Source: Dromaius novaehollandiae (taxonomy: Eukaryota > Chordata > Aves > Casuariiformes > Dromaiidae). Taken from it: a stretch of 64,000 nt of DNA. The DNA is taken from the NCBI RefSeq assembly GCF_036370855.1, contig NC_088098.1, positions 202,227,336 through 202,291,335 on the forward strand, given 5' to 3'. Of the stretch, positions 22,696 to 36,007 are shown in pieces; position 1 is the stretch's first letter, and the number at the start of each line of letters is the position of its first letter. The notes beneath the pieces were generated by a model. That model saw nothing but the letters and a program-made list of their open reading frames with translations, was not told where the DNA came from and did not search any database. Made by a program: the position numbers and the translations under genes.

Positions 22696-25600
22696 GCCAA
22701 AATTCACCACTGCCATGTTATTTCATGACACATCAAAGTACCAAACCTGTTCTGAACATCTAATAGAGACGAAACATACTCAAACCTTCAGAAGATTTTT
22801 TTAAACAAATATTTTTTAATAAAACACCATAATCTGCTTCTTACATATCTTAAAGTTTTATTTTAGAAAGTGCTAAGTATTTTATTAGAAAGTTATCATG
22901 GTTTTTGCCTGGCCAATTTTCTGGAACAAAATGACAAGCATATATACGAACAGCAACGTTCTCATTTGCATTTAGATAAACAGTACGAATATAACTTAAG
23001 TAGTAAGGGTTCTCAGAATCCCTAAATGGCTTCAAACAGTAAAAACAATGTTCCCGAAATAGTTATTTTCTATGCACTGTTAAATTTGTGATAGATGTCT
23101 TGTAATTTTACATTCAGAACAAGGCCAGCCTTGAAAACGTCAGGCAGGGAGTTGATTTTGAAGGAAATCATTATTTTAAGAATACTGAGCCAGATTATAA
23201 ACTGGCTTTACTCGGCACTGTTCCTTCCACTTCAGTAGAATTAGATTGATTTGGGCCTGCTAACGGTGTGGTCCATAGTGTTTATTTGGAAAAGAAAAAT
23301 AAAATCAAATGAGTTTACAACAAGCCCGCAAACCAGCGGAACAGCCTTCAAACACAAAGCAGAATACCTGATCGCACCAGAAAACAGTGAGTATTAAATG
23401 TTACCTGATGGCAAGGGCAGAAGAAAAATACAAAACTTTTAAACTGATGCTTTGACGGTTGTTATTATTTATTCCCAATAATTATCAAGATTTTTTTTAA
23501 AGGAAGAATGAAAAAAGTAGCTTCAGAAATTAGTAAGTTTATACCTATGGCATAGAAATGAGCAACAACGAACTCATGGTTTAGTAAGCTCATTCTAGCA
23601 GCACAGCTCCTGAGCTTTCTCCTGTTCTGGGCTGATGGAAATAGACTGGAAGATTTTGGCACAATTGTACAAAAGCTCTGACTTAAACATAAAGTCACAA
23701 GCAATGAGTTAAATACAGTTTACAACCACTTACAGACCTATCCAGAGCTCAGAATAGTGAGTGGGTATGGTCCCTATTATCCTTATATTTAACTCCCCTT
23801 CCTTTGGAAACTGGCAGATCTGAGTCCTCATACAGACAACCACTAGTCCTGGTGGACCTTATCTACAGAAAGAAGTCTACCTACACGGCTGTCTTTGCTG
23901 AGTCAAGGTAAATCAGTGTTCATTTACATCCATCAAAATTTGCAGGCTGACTGCAAAGAGCATTACAAACATGTTCTCGCACAAGAATTTGAGTAAGACA
24001 TACATTATAGAAATAATTTAAGGATACATCTATACTGGCATTTAGAGTTATTTTAAAGGCTATCCTGCCCAGGCTGAACAGCTCTTCCTATGTCTTTATC
24101 ATATCCTGTAATTCATTCCAAAATTGACAGTAAAATATGTGATATTGCATACTGAAAGTTAGAGAAGCTAACTGATCTGTTCAAACTTAAATGATTAATA
24201 TTTTTAATAAAAAAGGACAAAAAATAAATTAAAAAGTAATCAGAAATGTAGGATATGAAATAAACAAAAATTTGGAATGGCTTTCCTCCAGAGAGCATTC
24301 CTGAGATGAAGAACTCTATTTAAACTTCACTAACATTTTTATGATTATATCTGACATCAGGGAGAGGAAAAGCCCTTGTGAGTTTAAAATAAAACTTAAA
24401 GTAGAAGCCTAGGTTCAGTTTTAAAATTGTATTTCTCCCTTTTGCAGCTGAGACTAGTCACAGAAATAATGAAAAAAGAAGCTTATGAGTAAACTCTGGT
24501 TTCTGATTCTTTGTTGGTGTTTTTCTGTGCCTGGAATCAAAAGGGAGAAAGTCTCATCTGCTCCCATGCAATCCTGCAGCTCACACAGTTGTGTTAGTGA
24601 GGTGGTCTGCCATTTTTCTGGTCCCTCTGTCAGTCAGATGCAGTTGTGTAAAAGACAACACAACACCTGCTAGGCACTGCTTACAAAGACTCTTTTCCAT
24701 ATCCCACATCCCTCTGCCTGCTCCATACAATTCCCTCCTTTCCTTTCTCCAGGTAGGAGTAAAAAACAGCCACAGACTAACCTGGATGGTGATTCTTTAA
24801 TGCAGCAAGTTAAAGCATTTTTAGAAATGTCCCAGCATCAATTATCTGCACAGGCTCTTGATCCTGTGTGCATATCAAGTTTTCCAGATGTTCTTGCCTG
24901 CCCAGGTGCTGCACGGCTCAGTGCTCACCCAAGGACAGAGCTGGCTTCAGATGCAGGCACCTGTCAGCTAGCTTTACTAGACAGGGCTAGGCACCATTCC
25001 CCTGGTGTGGTTCAAGGCACCCTGTCTGAATGACCTCCACAGCCCCAATGACGGGTCGGGGTGACCACGCTGCTGCATATCCAGTCTGGCCCTCTTCCAG
25101 CCTCTGCCCATGTCCCACCCTTGAAACTGAGGGAGATCTGAAGGCAGAGAAGCATCTTCATAGTAGAAAGTGGACTGAAGGGAGGGAAGCAGAGGATAAT
25201 CATATTCCCTAATTCTCACCTTCCCTAGCTAGCAATGCTGTTTTGTCTTGCAGAGCCAGTGTATTGCAATTATTTTGTTTTCTTCCTCTGTGCTGCAAAA
25301 TTAAATTTTGCCTACATCACTGGAGAAACCTTGAGACATTTCAAGGAGACTGAGGTCTGTTTATCACTGGTTACTGCTGCATAATGTTGGTCTCTCCATA
25401 ACACTGTCAAGCTTTTACCAGAGTCAAGTGAAGGCAGGATTTATTACATCTTCCTTCCCCAGCTGAACAAAACATTAGCAATTAACATATGAAATTAACA
25501 TAATACAGAGTTTCTAAGACATATTAGCATTACATTAACTAAAACAGTTAACAAGATTCAGTGGGTGCCCAGCATGCCCTGAGGTGTTCTGTCTTGCCTC

Positions 25601-27811
25601 CACTGCTACTATTTGTCAAACAGCAGTAGGCATATGAGTTCTCATCATCCCATATTCTAGGGTCTCTGCCTGCTGGGCTTTTTGTGCCTGAAATGTCCCC
25701 AGGAATTCTAGTTGGTACATTGCCCTTTTCTTCATGATTCAGGGATCAGGAGAAGATATTACTTCTTCCTTCACTGTTTATGCCTATCTTTAGCAGGAAC
25801 CCAACCCTATTTGACCCTGAATTTACCATTCCTATTTGTGATCAAGATTTAGAATTCTTAAAGTGCATGACATTCTTTTCAAGAAAGAATGACAGCTTAT
25901 TTTATGACCCAACATGAACTCATTTCAAGTTTAGATTTTATTTTATCTGTCACATGAAAGATCTGCATGACTCCAATGATCAATGATCAGCTGAAAGTTC
26001 AGGTGGGAACCAAAACCCAAATGCTTAAAACACTCAACTACATTAATGTTAACCCATATATCTGTCTGTGTGAATCCTGCCTTCCTGATTCTTTAGTATC
26101 TAAACTTCAGCAGAAGGGGTGAGTGCTTGAACCAGAAGGCTATCATGCAAAGAAGATGAAGAGCAACGCAGGTTAAGTTTCCTAATTCTTGGAGAGTGAG
26201 CTCTTCCAACACACTCCTTTTCTCAACATTTTCTGCTGACTATCTTAGGGTTCATCCTTCCTGTATCTCTACTCATTTTATACTCCATTTCTACTCATTG
26301 AAGTCAGTAGTAATGAATCACGTCAAAGACATTCTTCCGGACTATTTCATACCCATTCCCATGTTTTTAATTCTTTCATTGCTTGTGGCTTCCACTCAGA
26401 TTCTACATATCCCATGAAAAGTAGTAATATACTTTTCTCAGATTATATGAATAAGGTCAAATGTCAAGAGACTAGAACACTCAAAACACTGGTAATAGAA
26501 TGTGGCTTTTAAAATTAGAAGTAATCTTTTAAATTCATCTTTGATTACTGTTTTGTTCATTGCCCAATGTGTGAGTCAGTTGCCTGAAGGTCAGTATCCA
26601 GATAATAAAATCCCCTATCACAGATTAAATAATAAGTGATTAAGACCTAGTAATTCTGTTAGATGAATATTGAAGTGAGAGACACAACAGATCAGTTTAT
26701 GTTTATTGGAGAGCAATACTCTCATGGGAAAATATCAACTTATTCTTTACCACAGAAAGTAATAAAATCATAAGCATTTTCCTTTTTATGCATAATTAAG
26801 CTAGTCATTGTTTTCATTCTTCTGGTATATAACATAAATCATTCATGAGCAATAACAATAAAAAACAGCCTTTCAAAAGCATCAAGGTAACATAAACTAT
26901 TCATTTATTATATTAAATGAACATTTACCCAAGTACTACAGCTTAGTAGTGGTGGCCTTTAGCCATCCACTATATTTTAATGCCTCTGAGAAACTATTCT
27001 ATCCTGACAAATCTCAAATTACCTTATTAAGAAAAATTACACTTTATGTACCCCTAAGACTGAATGATCTCATCGCAGATTTCAGTTACAATCAGACTGT
27101 TCAACAATACCTTGGAATGCAGCTCTCTTTTTCAACTTACCACACTATTGAAACCTGTTTTTTGAAATCTTTTAGCTAGTATCAACCATCTCAACAAGGA
27201 AGCATAACTGCCTTGTGCATAATCTCACTGTTTTCATTTAACTCACCAAATGATTTGAACATTTCTGTTTAAATTGACTCAGCACAAGACTAACTTCAAT
27301 GTTACTCAATGACAAAAGTTAGAGGCATAAAAGTTTATTGAACCCTGGAACTGCCTTATTCACAACTAATAGAAGCTCTGGGTGTGGAGAGACCTGTGTG
27401 CAATGGAAGGTCCAAAGAAAGGCCGGAGCTGTAATGTACCACAAATGGCTTATGCTGGCTGTGCAGTTGACTCTTGAGCTCTACTTGGACTGCTAGATAT
27501 CAAGAAAGTGGTAGGCTGGCATCTAAACCAATTCAGGCATAGTCTGTAGCTAAAAGCTATTCTACTGGCAAAAGCAGCAAGTATGGATGGACACACTCGA
27601 AAAATGTGACGGCTGGTTATGCTGATTTCTGCCTGACTGCAATACTGACCTCCCCCATAGAACACTTCGAGTGTTAAAGCTAATAAAGCCTCCATAACCC
27701 ACTGATGTCTTTCAAAAACCCACAAATCCAATTGGAGGAAGATTTTTTCATTACTTTTCATCTCTGTAAATGCTTGAATCTGAGGGCTTTGGACACTAAA
27801 CAAAACAAACC

Positions 27812-27905
27812 ACTGAATAATAGAAAGGTATCATCCCATTTTACAGGTGAGGACACTTAAACACATTGATAACTTGCTGAAGTGTCCATGCTAAGACTTC
27901 AGTTC
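27812..27905 (-). repeat. MIR SINE relic
   Basis: The plus strand reads ATCATCCCATTTTACAGGTG, AGGACACTTAAACACATTGA, then TAACTTGCTGAAGTGTCCATG. The complement of the MIR core is ATCCCCATTTTACAGATGAGGAAACTGAGGCAC...GTAACTTGCCCAAGGTCAC. The element is therefore on the minus strand. Extents are approximate. Confidence 0.65.
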
Positions 27906-29547
27906 TACAATGAAAACAATGCCAATGAGACACATGTGGCACAAAAAAGGCACTTTTCTTCTGTTCTCATTATAATGTCACTTCCAGCTTCATAAGGATA
28001 CAGTGAAGATCTTTAATAAGCCAAAGTGACAACCTGACCATAGTGCAACTCAACTGTTCATAAAGGAATGGGCATCATCTCTGCAAGAACCTGCATAAGT
28101 ACTCATGCCTGAAAACTGTCATATTGTGGTTTGAGACAGTCTAACCAGATATACCTTCCTCACCTCTGTGCTAGCACATGGAAACCTTTTCTGAAATTGA
28201 TGACCACAAAGGGAGAGATGAGGAAAAATATGGGCATGAAGGACAAAAAAAACCCCTCCCTCAGACAGAGCACATAATTTGAGGAGAGATTTAAGGGCTA
28301 TGTAGGACCAAAGAAAAGGAGGCATGACTAAGTGGGGGAAGTAAAATGTGGATTTATTTTAGCAGGAGAATTAGGAGTATTAGATTATAGAATAGGAATG
28401 TGAAAATTGTACTAGGAGAAAAGAGGAACTGAAAAGGAGAAATGGCAGTTGAGAAAAGTTTAAAAAAAAAAAGATATCCAGAGACTGACACTGCAGGTAT
28501 TCAATTACACTTGTGCAAAATGGGAGTCCACTGCACTAAGTGGCTTTGCAAACAAGGGAAGGACAACCTCCATGCAAGATGGAGGCAAATCAGTCCCTCA
28601 TAGAGGCAAACTGAACTGCAAGGGGTAAAAGAACATGAACAGGAAGAGGAGAATACTGAAAGAATGTGCTGTGATTGTACAGTAATTTCGAACTTGTTTG
28701 GGATGTAATTAGCCTCAAAAAGGAGACTTTGGCCAGCAGAAGAGAAAAATGTTCTGACCAAGAGGTTGCAAGTTAAGCAGGAAAGCATGGTAAGCAGAGG
28801 CCATATCCCTAAGCACAACTGAATTATCTTTTCATTTATACATACACTCACATTTAATGAAGTTATGATATTGTCAAGCCTTTGGGACGCTGCCTGCTTT
28901 ATAAACATTTTTGGCATAGATATTCTAAAATTCTATTACAGACTTATTAATGCAAATGGAGGAGCGGGCAGGCATGAAAGTACTTAGGCATTTCAACTGA
29001 AAACCACCTATAGGTGACATAGAGAAGCACAGCGTATCACTGTAAAAGAGTCTAACAGCAATGTCTCCATGCACAGGAGCTGTCCAAGGTCTATGCTTGT
29101 CCTTTTAGGGTATTAACAGTCAAACAACTAAGTCTGTCTTGTATCAGCACAATGACCTGTGATCATCTCCCATGTAATAGAAAAGCATCATCTGAGCTTG
29201 AAGGAGCTGCTGTTGGATTATTAGGTTTGTCATTGGTGGGATTCAATTATTTCTGTATTATTTGTGCAAGAGTAATGCAAAGAGGCTCCAGCTGAGACCA
29301 GGCATCTCCTGTAAGTACTGGGAGACAGTTTCTTTCTCAAAAGGGGCTTGCAGTTTCTGTTCTGCAGATAGAGGTGAAAGAGAGGCATCAAGAACTGATT
29401 TCATTAAGGTTGCACAGCAGTACAGCCAATAGCCAGAGAAATTTTTGGCACGGCCCTTTCGTATTAGCAAGTGTCCACTTAAAACGTGACCATATGCCAT
29501 TTCTTGATTAAGACAGAAGCACAGTCATTTTAGACCTATGACATTTT

Positions 29548-29579
29548 TATATATATATATATATGTATACACACACACA
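29548..29579. repeat. Alternating TA/CA microsatellite
   Basis: 32 bases of strict pyrimidine-purine alternation: (TA)n, then TGTATA, then (CA)n. Confidence 0.9.
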
Positions 29580-30391
29580 AAATGATGAGAAAATTTATGT
29601 TACAGATACAGAAGTGCCACACTTAGGAAGCTGGAAGGAGAAAAATATTTTAGCTCCTGAATCCAAGGACTTCCTAATTCTTACCTTCTGATAATGCATT
29701 TTAGTCTTTTATTGCTTTTAACAGAATGTTCACAAACTGCATGCTTTGCTTTCCATCAAAGAAATATTTTCCTTGGTAGCAGATATACAGGATAGCATCT
29801 TTGTTTTAGAATCTAAAATCCTTAGAATGATTTTTCTCACCATAAAAATTACATTATAAACCCCTTTCTATCAAATCAAGTTTCAGCTGCCCTCATACCT
29901 ACCTTAACAAGTAGACTTTCTACCTCTGAAGTCTTGGTTAATACCAAGTCAGGCGCTAAACTGGTTTGTAGTCCTTGGCCTGCCTTACTTCTCTTACCAG
30001 TTTTCCCAGGCTAACCCAGAGCTCTCAGAGACCTTTCTGAAGCTCAGGAGAAAATCCTGTATACTGCAACAGCCAAACATCTGAATCAGTGTCCTCCAGT
30101 AGAAATCAAGAGATTCCTGAGAGCGGGGGAATCTTCTCCAGCAAATGTACAAGGTCTAAAGGCTTTCAATCCTCAGCACCTCAGGATGGAAGAGTTCAGA
30201 GTTTAGATCCAGATTTTTGTTAAAACTTTTGCTCTTGATCATTCTGTTACCAATAATGTTCTTCTACAGACATTCCAAGTATGTTTGTGCATGCCCTACA
30301 GGACCTGCACTGCTAAGTGGTAGAGAAGACGCAAGCGGTATTTTTGATATCGTGTCTTAAAATAAGACTGTGATGTTATGGAAATTAGGCT

Positions 30392-30870
30392 TGTTGGCCA
30401 CCATAACTGGGCTCAACCCCAGGTTCCCGCAAGTAAAGTTCAGAGCCAATCAAAATCAAAGCAAATTAAATAATTAAATTTTAATCACGCGCGTGCCGTA
30501 ATTACAGCTCGAGCTGGGTGCCTCCAAAGAGGGACCCTAACAAAAACAAATCCTGGGCAACTATAGTTTTTTCAACTTAAATTTCCCACCCCTCACACGG
30601 TAGTTAGACCAATAGTAATTTTTAGGTCTGGGGTCTCCTGCCTCTCATTGGATCTCATCGTTGTTCCTAGGTAAGCTGTTTTTCTCCTTGTTTTTTTGGG
30701 GTCTCTGCTGACAGTTGTATCTTTGTTTTTGTTGGGTCTTGCGGCTGTCTCCCAAGGTCTTATTTTTCAGAGTTTTGACGTCTTCCCTTTCGGAGTGGGT
30801 GACACAGGAACGCAGACTGCGTGTGGCTTCCTTATCTTCCCAGCCTGAATGAGCTCTGAGGAACTATTTT
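30392..30870. mobile_element. Possible solo LTR or unknown CpG-retaining element
   Basis: A compositionally distinct segment. It starts TGTTGGCCACC after an AT-rich flank. It contains the palindromes CACGCGCGTG (30486-30495) and CAGCTCGAGCTG (30505-30516), an ATTAAATAATTAAATTTTAAT block, and later CpG-bearing T-rich sequence. The TG start, length near 0.5 kb and retained CpGs suit an avian LTR in either orientation. I could not find the matching CA end or a target-site duplication, and no internal retroviral coding sequence is present. Confidence 0.35.
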
Positions 30871-31376
30871 TTACTAAACTAGGTAAAGGTTCACTACTTT
30901 ATCCAAGGGCAGCCTAAGGCTTCAGCAAATTTAGCTACTCATGCTAAGCAAGTTTTATATAAGTTGTGCTAAGTAGCTATCTCTAGACAGTTTCAATTCA
31001 CTATTCTTTAACAGTGAAATCACCCCTTCATAGTTATTTGGCTGTGATATGTGTGCAAGATTTTCTAACGTGATTCTGTAATTAATGGGTGTTTTGCTAC
31101 CTGCTAACCCACAATGCCAGAAATCTTTTTCAGGAACATTTGGTTTTAGAAACATTTGCATCTGGATTCTTCTTTTCCAGAACTGTTAGAAACTTACATA
31201 TATTTCAAGCATGCACTGTAACGATATCACTGATTTTCCTCTGTCACACTGGATATTGTACTAGAAAAGCACTTAAGACTTACGGGCTAAAGCGAAATTG
31301 ATTCGATGCAGTATTTTTTCCGGGGCTTTCTGTTACTAAACTTGCTTCATATAAAGTACCAATCATAAAATGACAA

Positions 31377-31388
31377 CCCCCCCCCCCC
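31377..31388 (+). repeat. C12 homopolymer
   Basis: Twelve consecutive C. No coding context. Confidence 0.95.
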
Positions 31389-33933
31389 TTGATATTTAAC
31401 TATATTCACCCTTTTTCATATTTTTAATTCATATATTTTTAATAAAAAGCCACCAACAGACCAACATTTTATTTCTTAACCTGCTCCTTTCCCTAATTTG
31501 TTCAAGGTACTGTTTTTAATTTTCCCCACTGTCAGGCATTAAATTGCCTCTTGCATCTGACAAACGTTTTTGTGTCATTTTTATTACATGTCTTTGAAGC
31601 TCTTTTCTTATACTTCCTGGTTATTGAATTAATAAAGTTGGTGTTAGTTTCTAGTTCTTTTAAAGCTGATTATCTGTATATATCTACATATCTGCAGCAA
31701 CTCCTTGATACATCTGCCAGTGATGAACTGACTGTAGCCTGAGAACAAATGAGTTAAAACACATTGTGTGACCAAAACAGATATATTTGCACAAATACAT
31801 TAAAATTTTAATGCAGCTGCACTTTATTCTCTTTCTAAAAGCTGGTTGTACAAACTCAGTAATTTAATAAAGCCTGCACTCAAACTGGTGTCACACCAAA
31901 AAACCCGACACCAAATCCCTAATCATTCTATCACCTTGTTTCTGAAGTCCTGACATTGACTTTCAGAAATTAATCTTATATATTTAAAAATTCCTGGCAT
32001 ATACAAATTTTCTTCATTATTTCAGCTCTTTACTATGGGACAAATTATTGCCTTCACCTAACACTATTTCCTTCACTCTTCTCTATGAAGATTCACCTCA
32101 GAAGAGTGACCAGTGATATACAACTCTATAACAATCATATCTGACTTTACGCAAGTCAGTTGGAACCTATGTGCTTCCACTGCAATAAACAGTTTGCTAG
32201 CTATTGTCTCTTGCTATCCTGAAAGGTAACCAAAAAATAACAATTTCTGCATGTAGGAGCTGCCTCACTGTCATGATTTAAATGCAAATAAACATCAAAT
32301 TGTACTTTAGGGAATACATTTTAAATCAACAAGGCAATTATTTAAAGGTCCTAATAAGCAATTAGGCTGAAACAATATCAGAAAGATCACCCCTTTGTAA
32401 TACATTGTTTTCACTCACATGAGAATTTTAATTATGGTATAACCAAGTACACAACTGAAGTACAACCCTTATCCATATACAATTTTAATAAACAAAATTA
32501 TTCCAAAATATTTTCCTAATGTTGTACAAGTAGTTAATTAATTGTAGATCACATAACTATCACAATACTAATGAAATGCTTTTATGTAGGTAGTAAACAC
32601 TGCTTACTCAGAATATTAATCTATTCAGTATACAGTGTTATGTATGCAGGAAATTTTCAGTTCTCTCACAAAGAGACCAGTGACCTCATTGAATAGACAG
32701 TTCACTGCACCTTTCAGAAAAGCTTTCAGTGAGGACAGAGAGTACACTGAACAATCAGCTGATATATGGGCTGAGAATCCAGTCACCTGAAGTCAGTATT
32801 GATAGATTACAGAAAGCTGTTCTGCTGAAGTCGACGAAATACAGGATATTCACTTCAAAAGGAAAATATTTTCAAGGCAGTAATTTCAGATTTTTGCTTG
32901 TGTACTGTTTCAACAAACTCAAAGCAATTTTATTAGGTAGTCATTTAAGAAGATCAAAAATTACCCTGATGAAGAATAACTAAAACTTTTTTTTAAACTA
33001 TGTATAGATACTTATGCCTATACAAACTGAAAAGAAAAACACAGGCCTATCCTTAACTGAAAAATAAAATACTTAGAGTACTACAGATATTTATACGATA
33101 TAACTTATAAAATACATGCATATGTATATAATACATTGTTCTAATATGTTACATATACACATAGTATGCATTAAATTTATAAAGATCATTTATATTTTTT
33201 GTTAATCTTTTTGCACTTCACCTACACTGCAATTACTTCTGCACTGGTTATTAAGATGGCTGCCTACCATACCTGAAAGTCAAACGCAGCAGCACATTTG
33301 ATATTATGCCTAAAACTACAAACTTGTATGAGAGCAATCATCAGTAAATTCATGGTGTAGAAACATTAGAAGGATCAAAGAGATTTAATTAGCTGAAGAT
33401 GGCTCAGGATGTCTGGTAACAGCAATAATTTGGTGGAATGCTCTGTCACCTTGAACACAATTTTTCTCCTGGGAGGTCCAGCTTCACACTGCTGTCACAA
33501 GCTGAGCTTCCTCCTTTAATATTTCTTCAGAGCAAGTCCAGATCAGGAAGGAGTTATCTTTGAATTCTGTGGTCTTGCAAAATGGCTCAGATATTTTAGA
33601 AATTCATAATGGTTTTAAAAACCCTAAAATATCCAAAGCTATATGACATAAAAATGACTTCCAATTCTGTTGCAGTCGTAATGATTAAAGTATTCTGAGG
33701 TGCTTCTTCCGCTCAAGGCTTTAAACAAACCTCTCCAGCATTTACCTAAACCATGCTAATGCCAAGAAGTTTATGACATGGATCAGTACTCGCTTCTACT
33801 TTGTACTGAGCAGAATGATGTATTTTTCTCAATAAGAAAACCACCAGCAACAGTATGATTATGATGCAAGTCTCACACTCAGTTTACTATCTTAGGTCAA
33901 GTCCTTAGCTGTTGTAAATCTGTGTAGCTGCAC

Positions 33934-33950
33934 AAAAAAAAAAAAAAAAA
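33934..33950 (+). repeat. A17 homopolymer
   Basis: Seventeen consecutive A after TGTAGCTGCAC. No retrotransposon body was recognised upstream. Confidence 0.95.
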
Positions 33951-36007
33951 CGAACTTAAAGCCAGGCTAATTTACACTGTCTGAAGGACAAATAGTTAAA
34001 AACACAAAATCCAGCATAATTTTTAGAAGCAAAATTTCTGTAAGAAACTCATTGGATACAGTACATATATGCTTTGTGATGATGCCACAGATGCACTTTG
34101 TTTTCAACGCCCTTCTAAAAGGCTAAGAAAGATGCATTTTACGTGATACAAATAGCAGAATGCAAGATTAAGGATATGATGCACACTTTAATATTCACCA
34201 TATCTCTAAGTTCAATGAGTTATGCAGTTCCAGAAATAATCAGGCAAGTTAAGAGACATTACAACAGAAACACGTACTCTCCACCTCTTAGCAAAATGGG
34301 ATCATATTGAACAACTGAGTAACTGCTAGTTGTTCCAACAGCAGCAGGTTGGCATGAAGATCTGCATTTCATCAAGCTCTTGGTTCTGCTGTTGCATTTT
34401 TATGAGAACATCTGAGACATGGTGGCTGACTCCACCCTTTGCTATCATCCATTAGCACTGCTGTCACAATGCTATAAATATGTCCTAACCGGGCAGCTAA
34501 TAACTTCCATATGCACAGGAGATCCTAAACACACAGGACATCATCAGACAGAAGGGGAAACGACTGACCTACATGTGAATTCAGGGGCAGTCCAAGTTTC
34601 TGCTTGCTTATTCTTGTCAGAGTGTACCATAGATAAACTGGATGTGACTGGATACTTGAGTGAAATTCACCTATTTCAAGATTAAAGGAAATGGATTTGT
34701 TAAAATGGCAAACCAAGGCTTGAAAACTTAAACTACTGTGACAACAGAAACTCACTAGGTAGTTTGAAAATCTAACAGAAACTTCGAAAGTGTGCAAGAT
34801 GAATACTACTACTTAACCTTGGCAGTTCATTAATTCTGAGTGTAGGGAGTTGGATGTGATGATGCTTAGTTCCACTGTGCTCAAATCCATTCCTTCTAGC
34901 TCCTAATAATTGTATGTATTATTCAATGACTATTAAAAAGCACACAAGCAGTCACAGTAGCAGGGCACCAAATGAAGAACTTTTTCTTCCATCGGAAAGG
35001 TCTTATTTAGGTGCCAATTTCAGACTTTCATTTATTGCTACTTGGCTGCTATCAATCTTATTGCATAGTAATCCTTTCAGTATCAGCCTATACTGTATTA
35101 AAATGTATTAAATTATTCAGTTGTTAGTAGTGATGCAAATTATTTCCTAACATACACATTCATCCCATATACTAATGGTAGTCATGGTATGAGCAAGTAC
35201 TAATCTTTATAAAGTGGCTATAGGCAGGTTCTCTCATACCTTATTATACCATGATGCAGCTTTACTGCTTTGTAAGAGAGGTATGTAGGTACCTCTAGCT
35301 GTTGGACGATCGAAGATGAATTTCAATCAAAATATGCTTCCCCTCCCCCAACTCTTTACATTGCTTATAAATCCAAGATAACCTTAAGGGGTTTGTTTTA
35401 CTTCTTGTTGTGTTAATGAGCTTCTACTATAATATGAAGAGCCTTTTTGTTCTACAACATAGCTTCAAACAAAATTCTTCAGAAAGTTCCTTACATATAA
35501 TAAGTACCACTATGCAACACTGTAGCCTCTGTTGTTTAAAAATAGATACCTTCCTACAAGCACTGAACCTCACAATATTCTTGCATTTTAGACCAAATGG
35601 GACATTCACTCTAAGTCAAAACAAAACATTATTATGTTAAAGTTTGTGCCAAGAAATTACATTGCACTTCATTAAATTACACTTGCAAGAGGAAATCAAG
35701 GAGTATCTTAGTGTCCATTAATTTCTGGAAGAAAGGCAAGAACATCTTTCAAGAATGTTACAGAATGGACAGTTGTTCTGGAACTTCATTTGCTGTTTCA
35801 TCTAAAGGATATCTCCAGGACCATACTGACATGTTCCCATAAATTGTTTCAAAAAATAACATTGTGCTTAGATTAGTGATTCAGTAATCCCATTATCTCT
35901 GGATCTAAATAATATTAAGATCAAAAAAAAACCTCAGTAAGATAGACCTACAAAAAATAATCATATTTACAAAACCAGAACACATACAAACACAAATTAA
36001 CAAACTT

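Larger units (their letters stand above)
17630..30390. other. Intergenic, no gene seen
   Basis: Holds the L2/MIR3-like and MIR relics, the inverted repeat and the CpG clusters listed separately. Open frames up to 157 codons (22154-22627 plus, 28501-28917 minus) show no family motif. No splice-flanked conserved exon was recognised. Confidence 0.6.
30875..36000. other. Intergenic, no gene seen
   Basis: AT-rich sequence 3' of AASDHPPT with homopolymers at 31377 and 33934. No coding or repeat family was recognised. Confidence 0.6.

Noticed and set aside
27450..27803. 117-codon minus-strand frame
   Set aside because: No domain, no splice or poly(A) context; within chance length.
28501..28917. 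138-codon minus-strand frame
   Set aside because: Low-complexity Ser/Cys/Leu composition, no motif, no exon signals.
1..36000. GUCY1A2 exons
   Set aside because: It is the next gene on the 3' side in mammals, but no guanylate cyclase motif was seen on either strand; the intergenic distance is very large in human.
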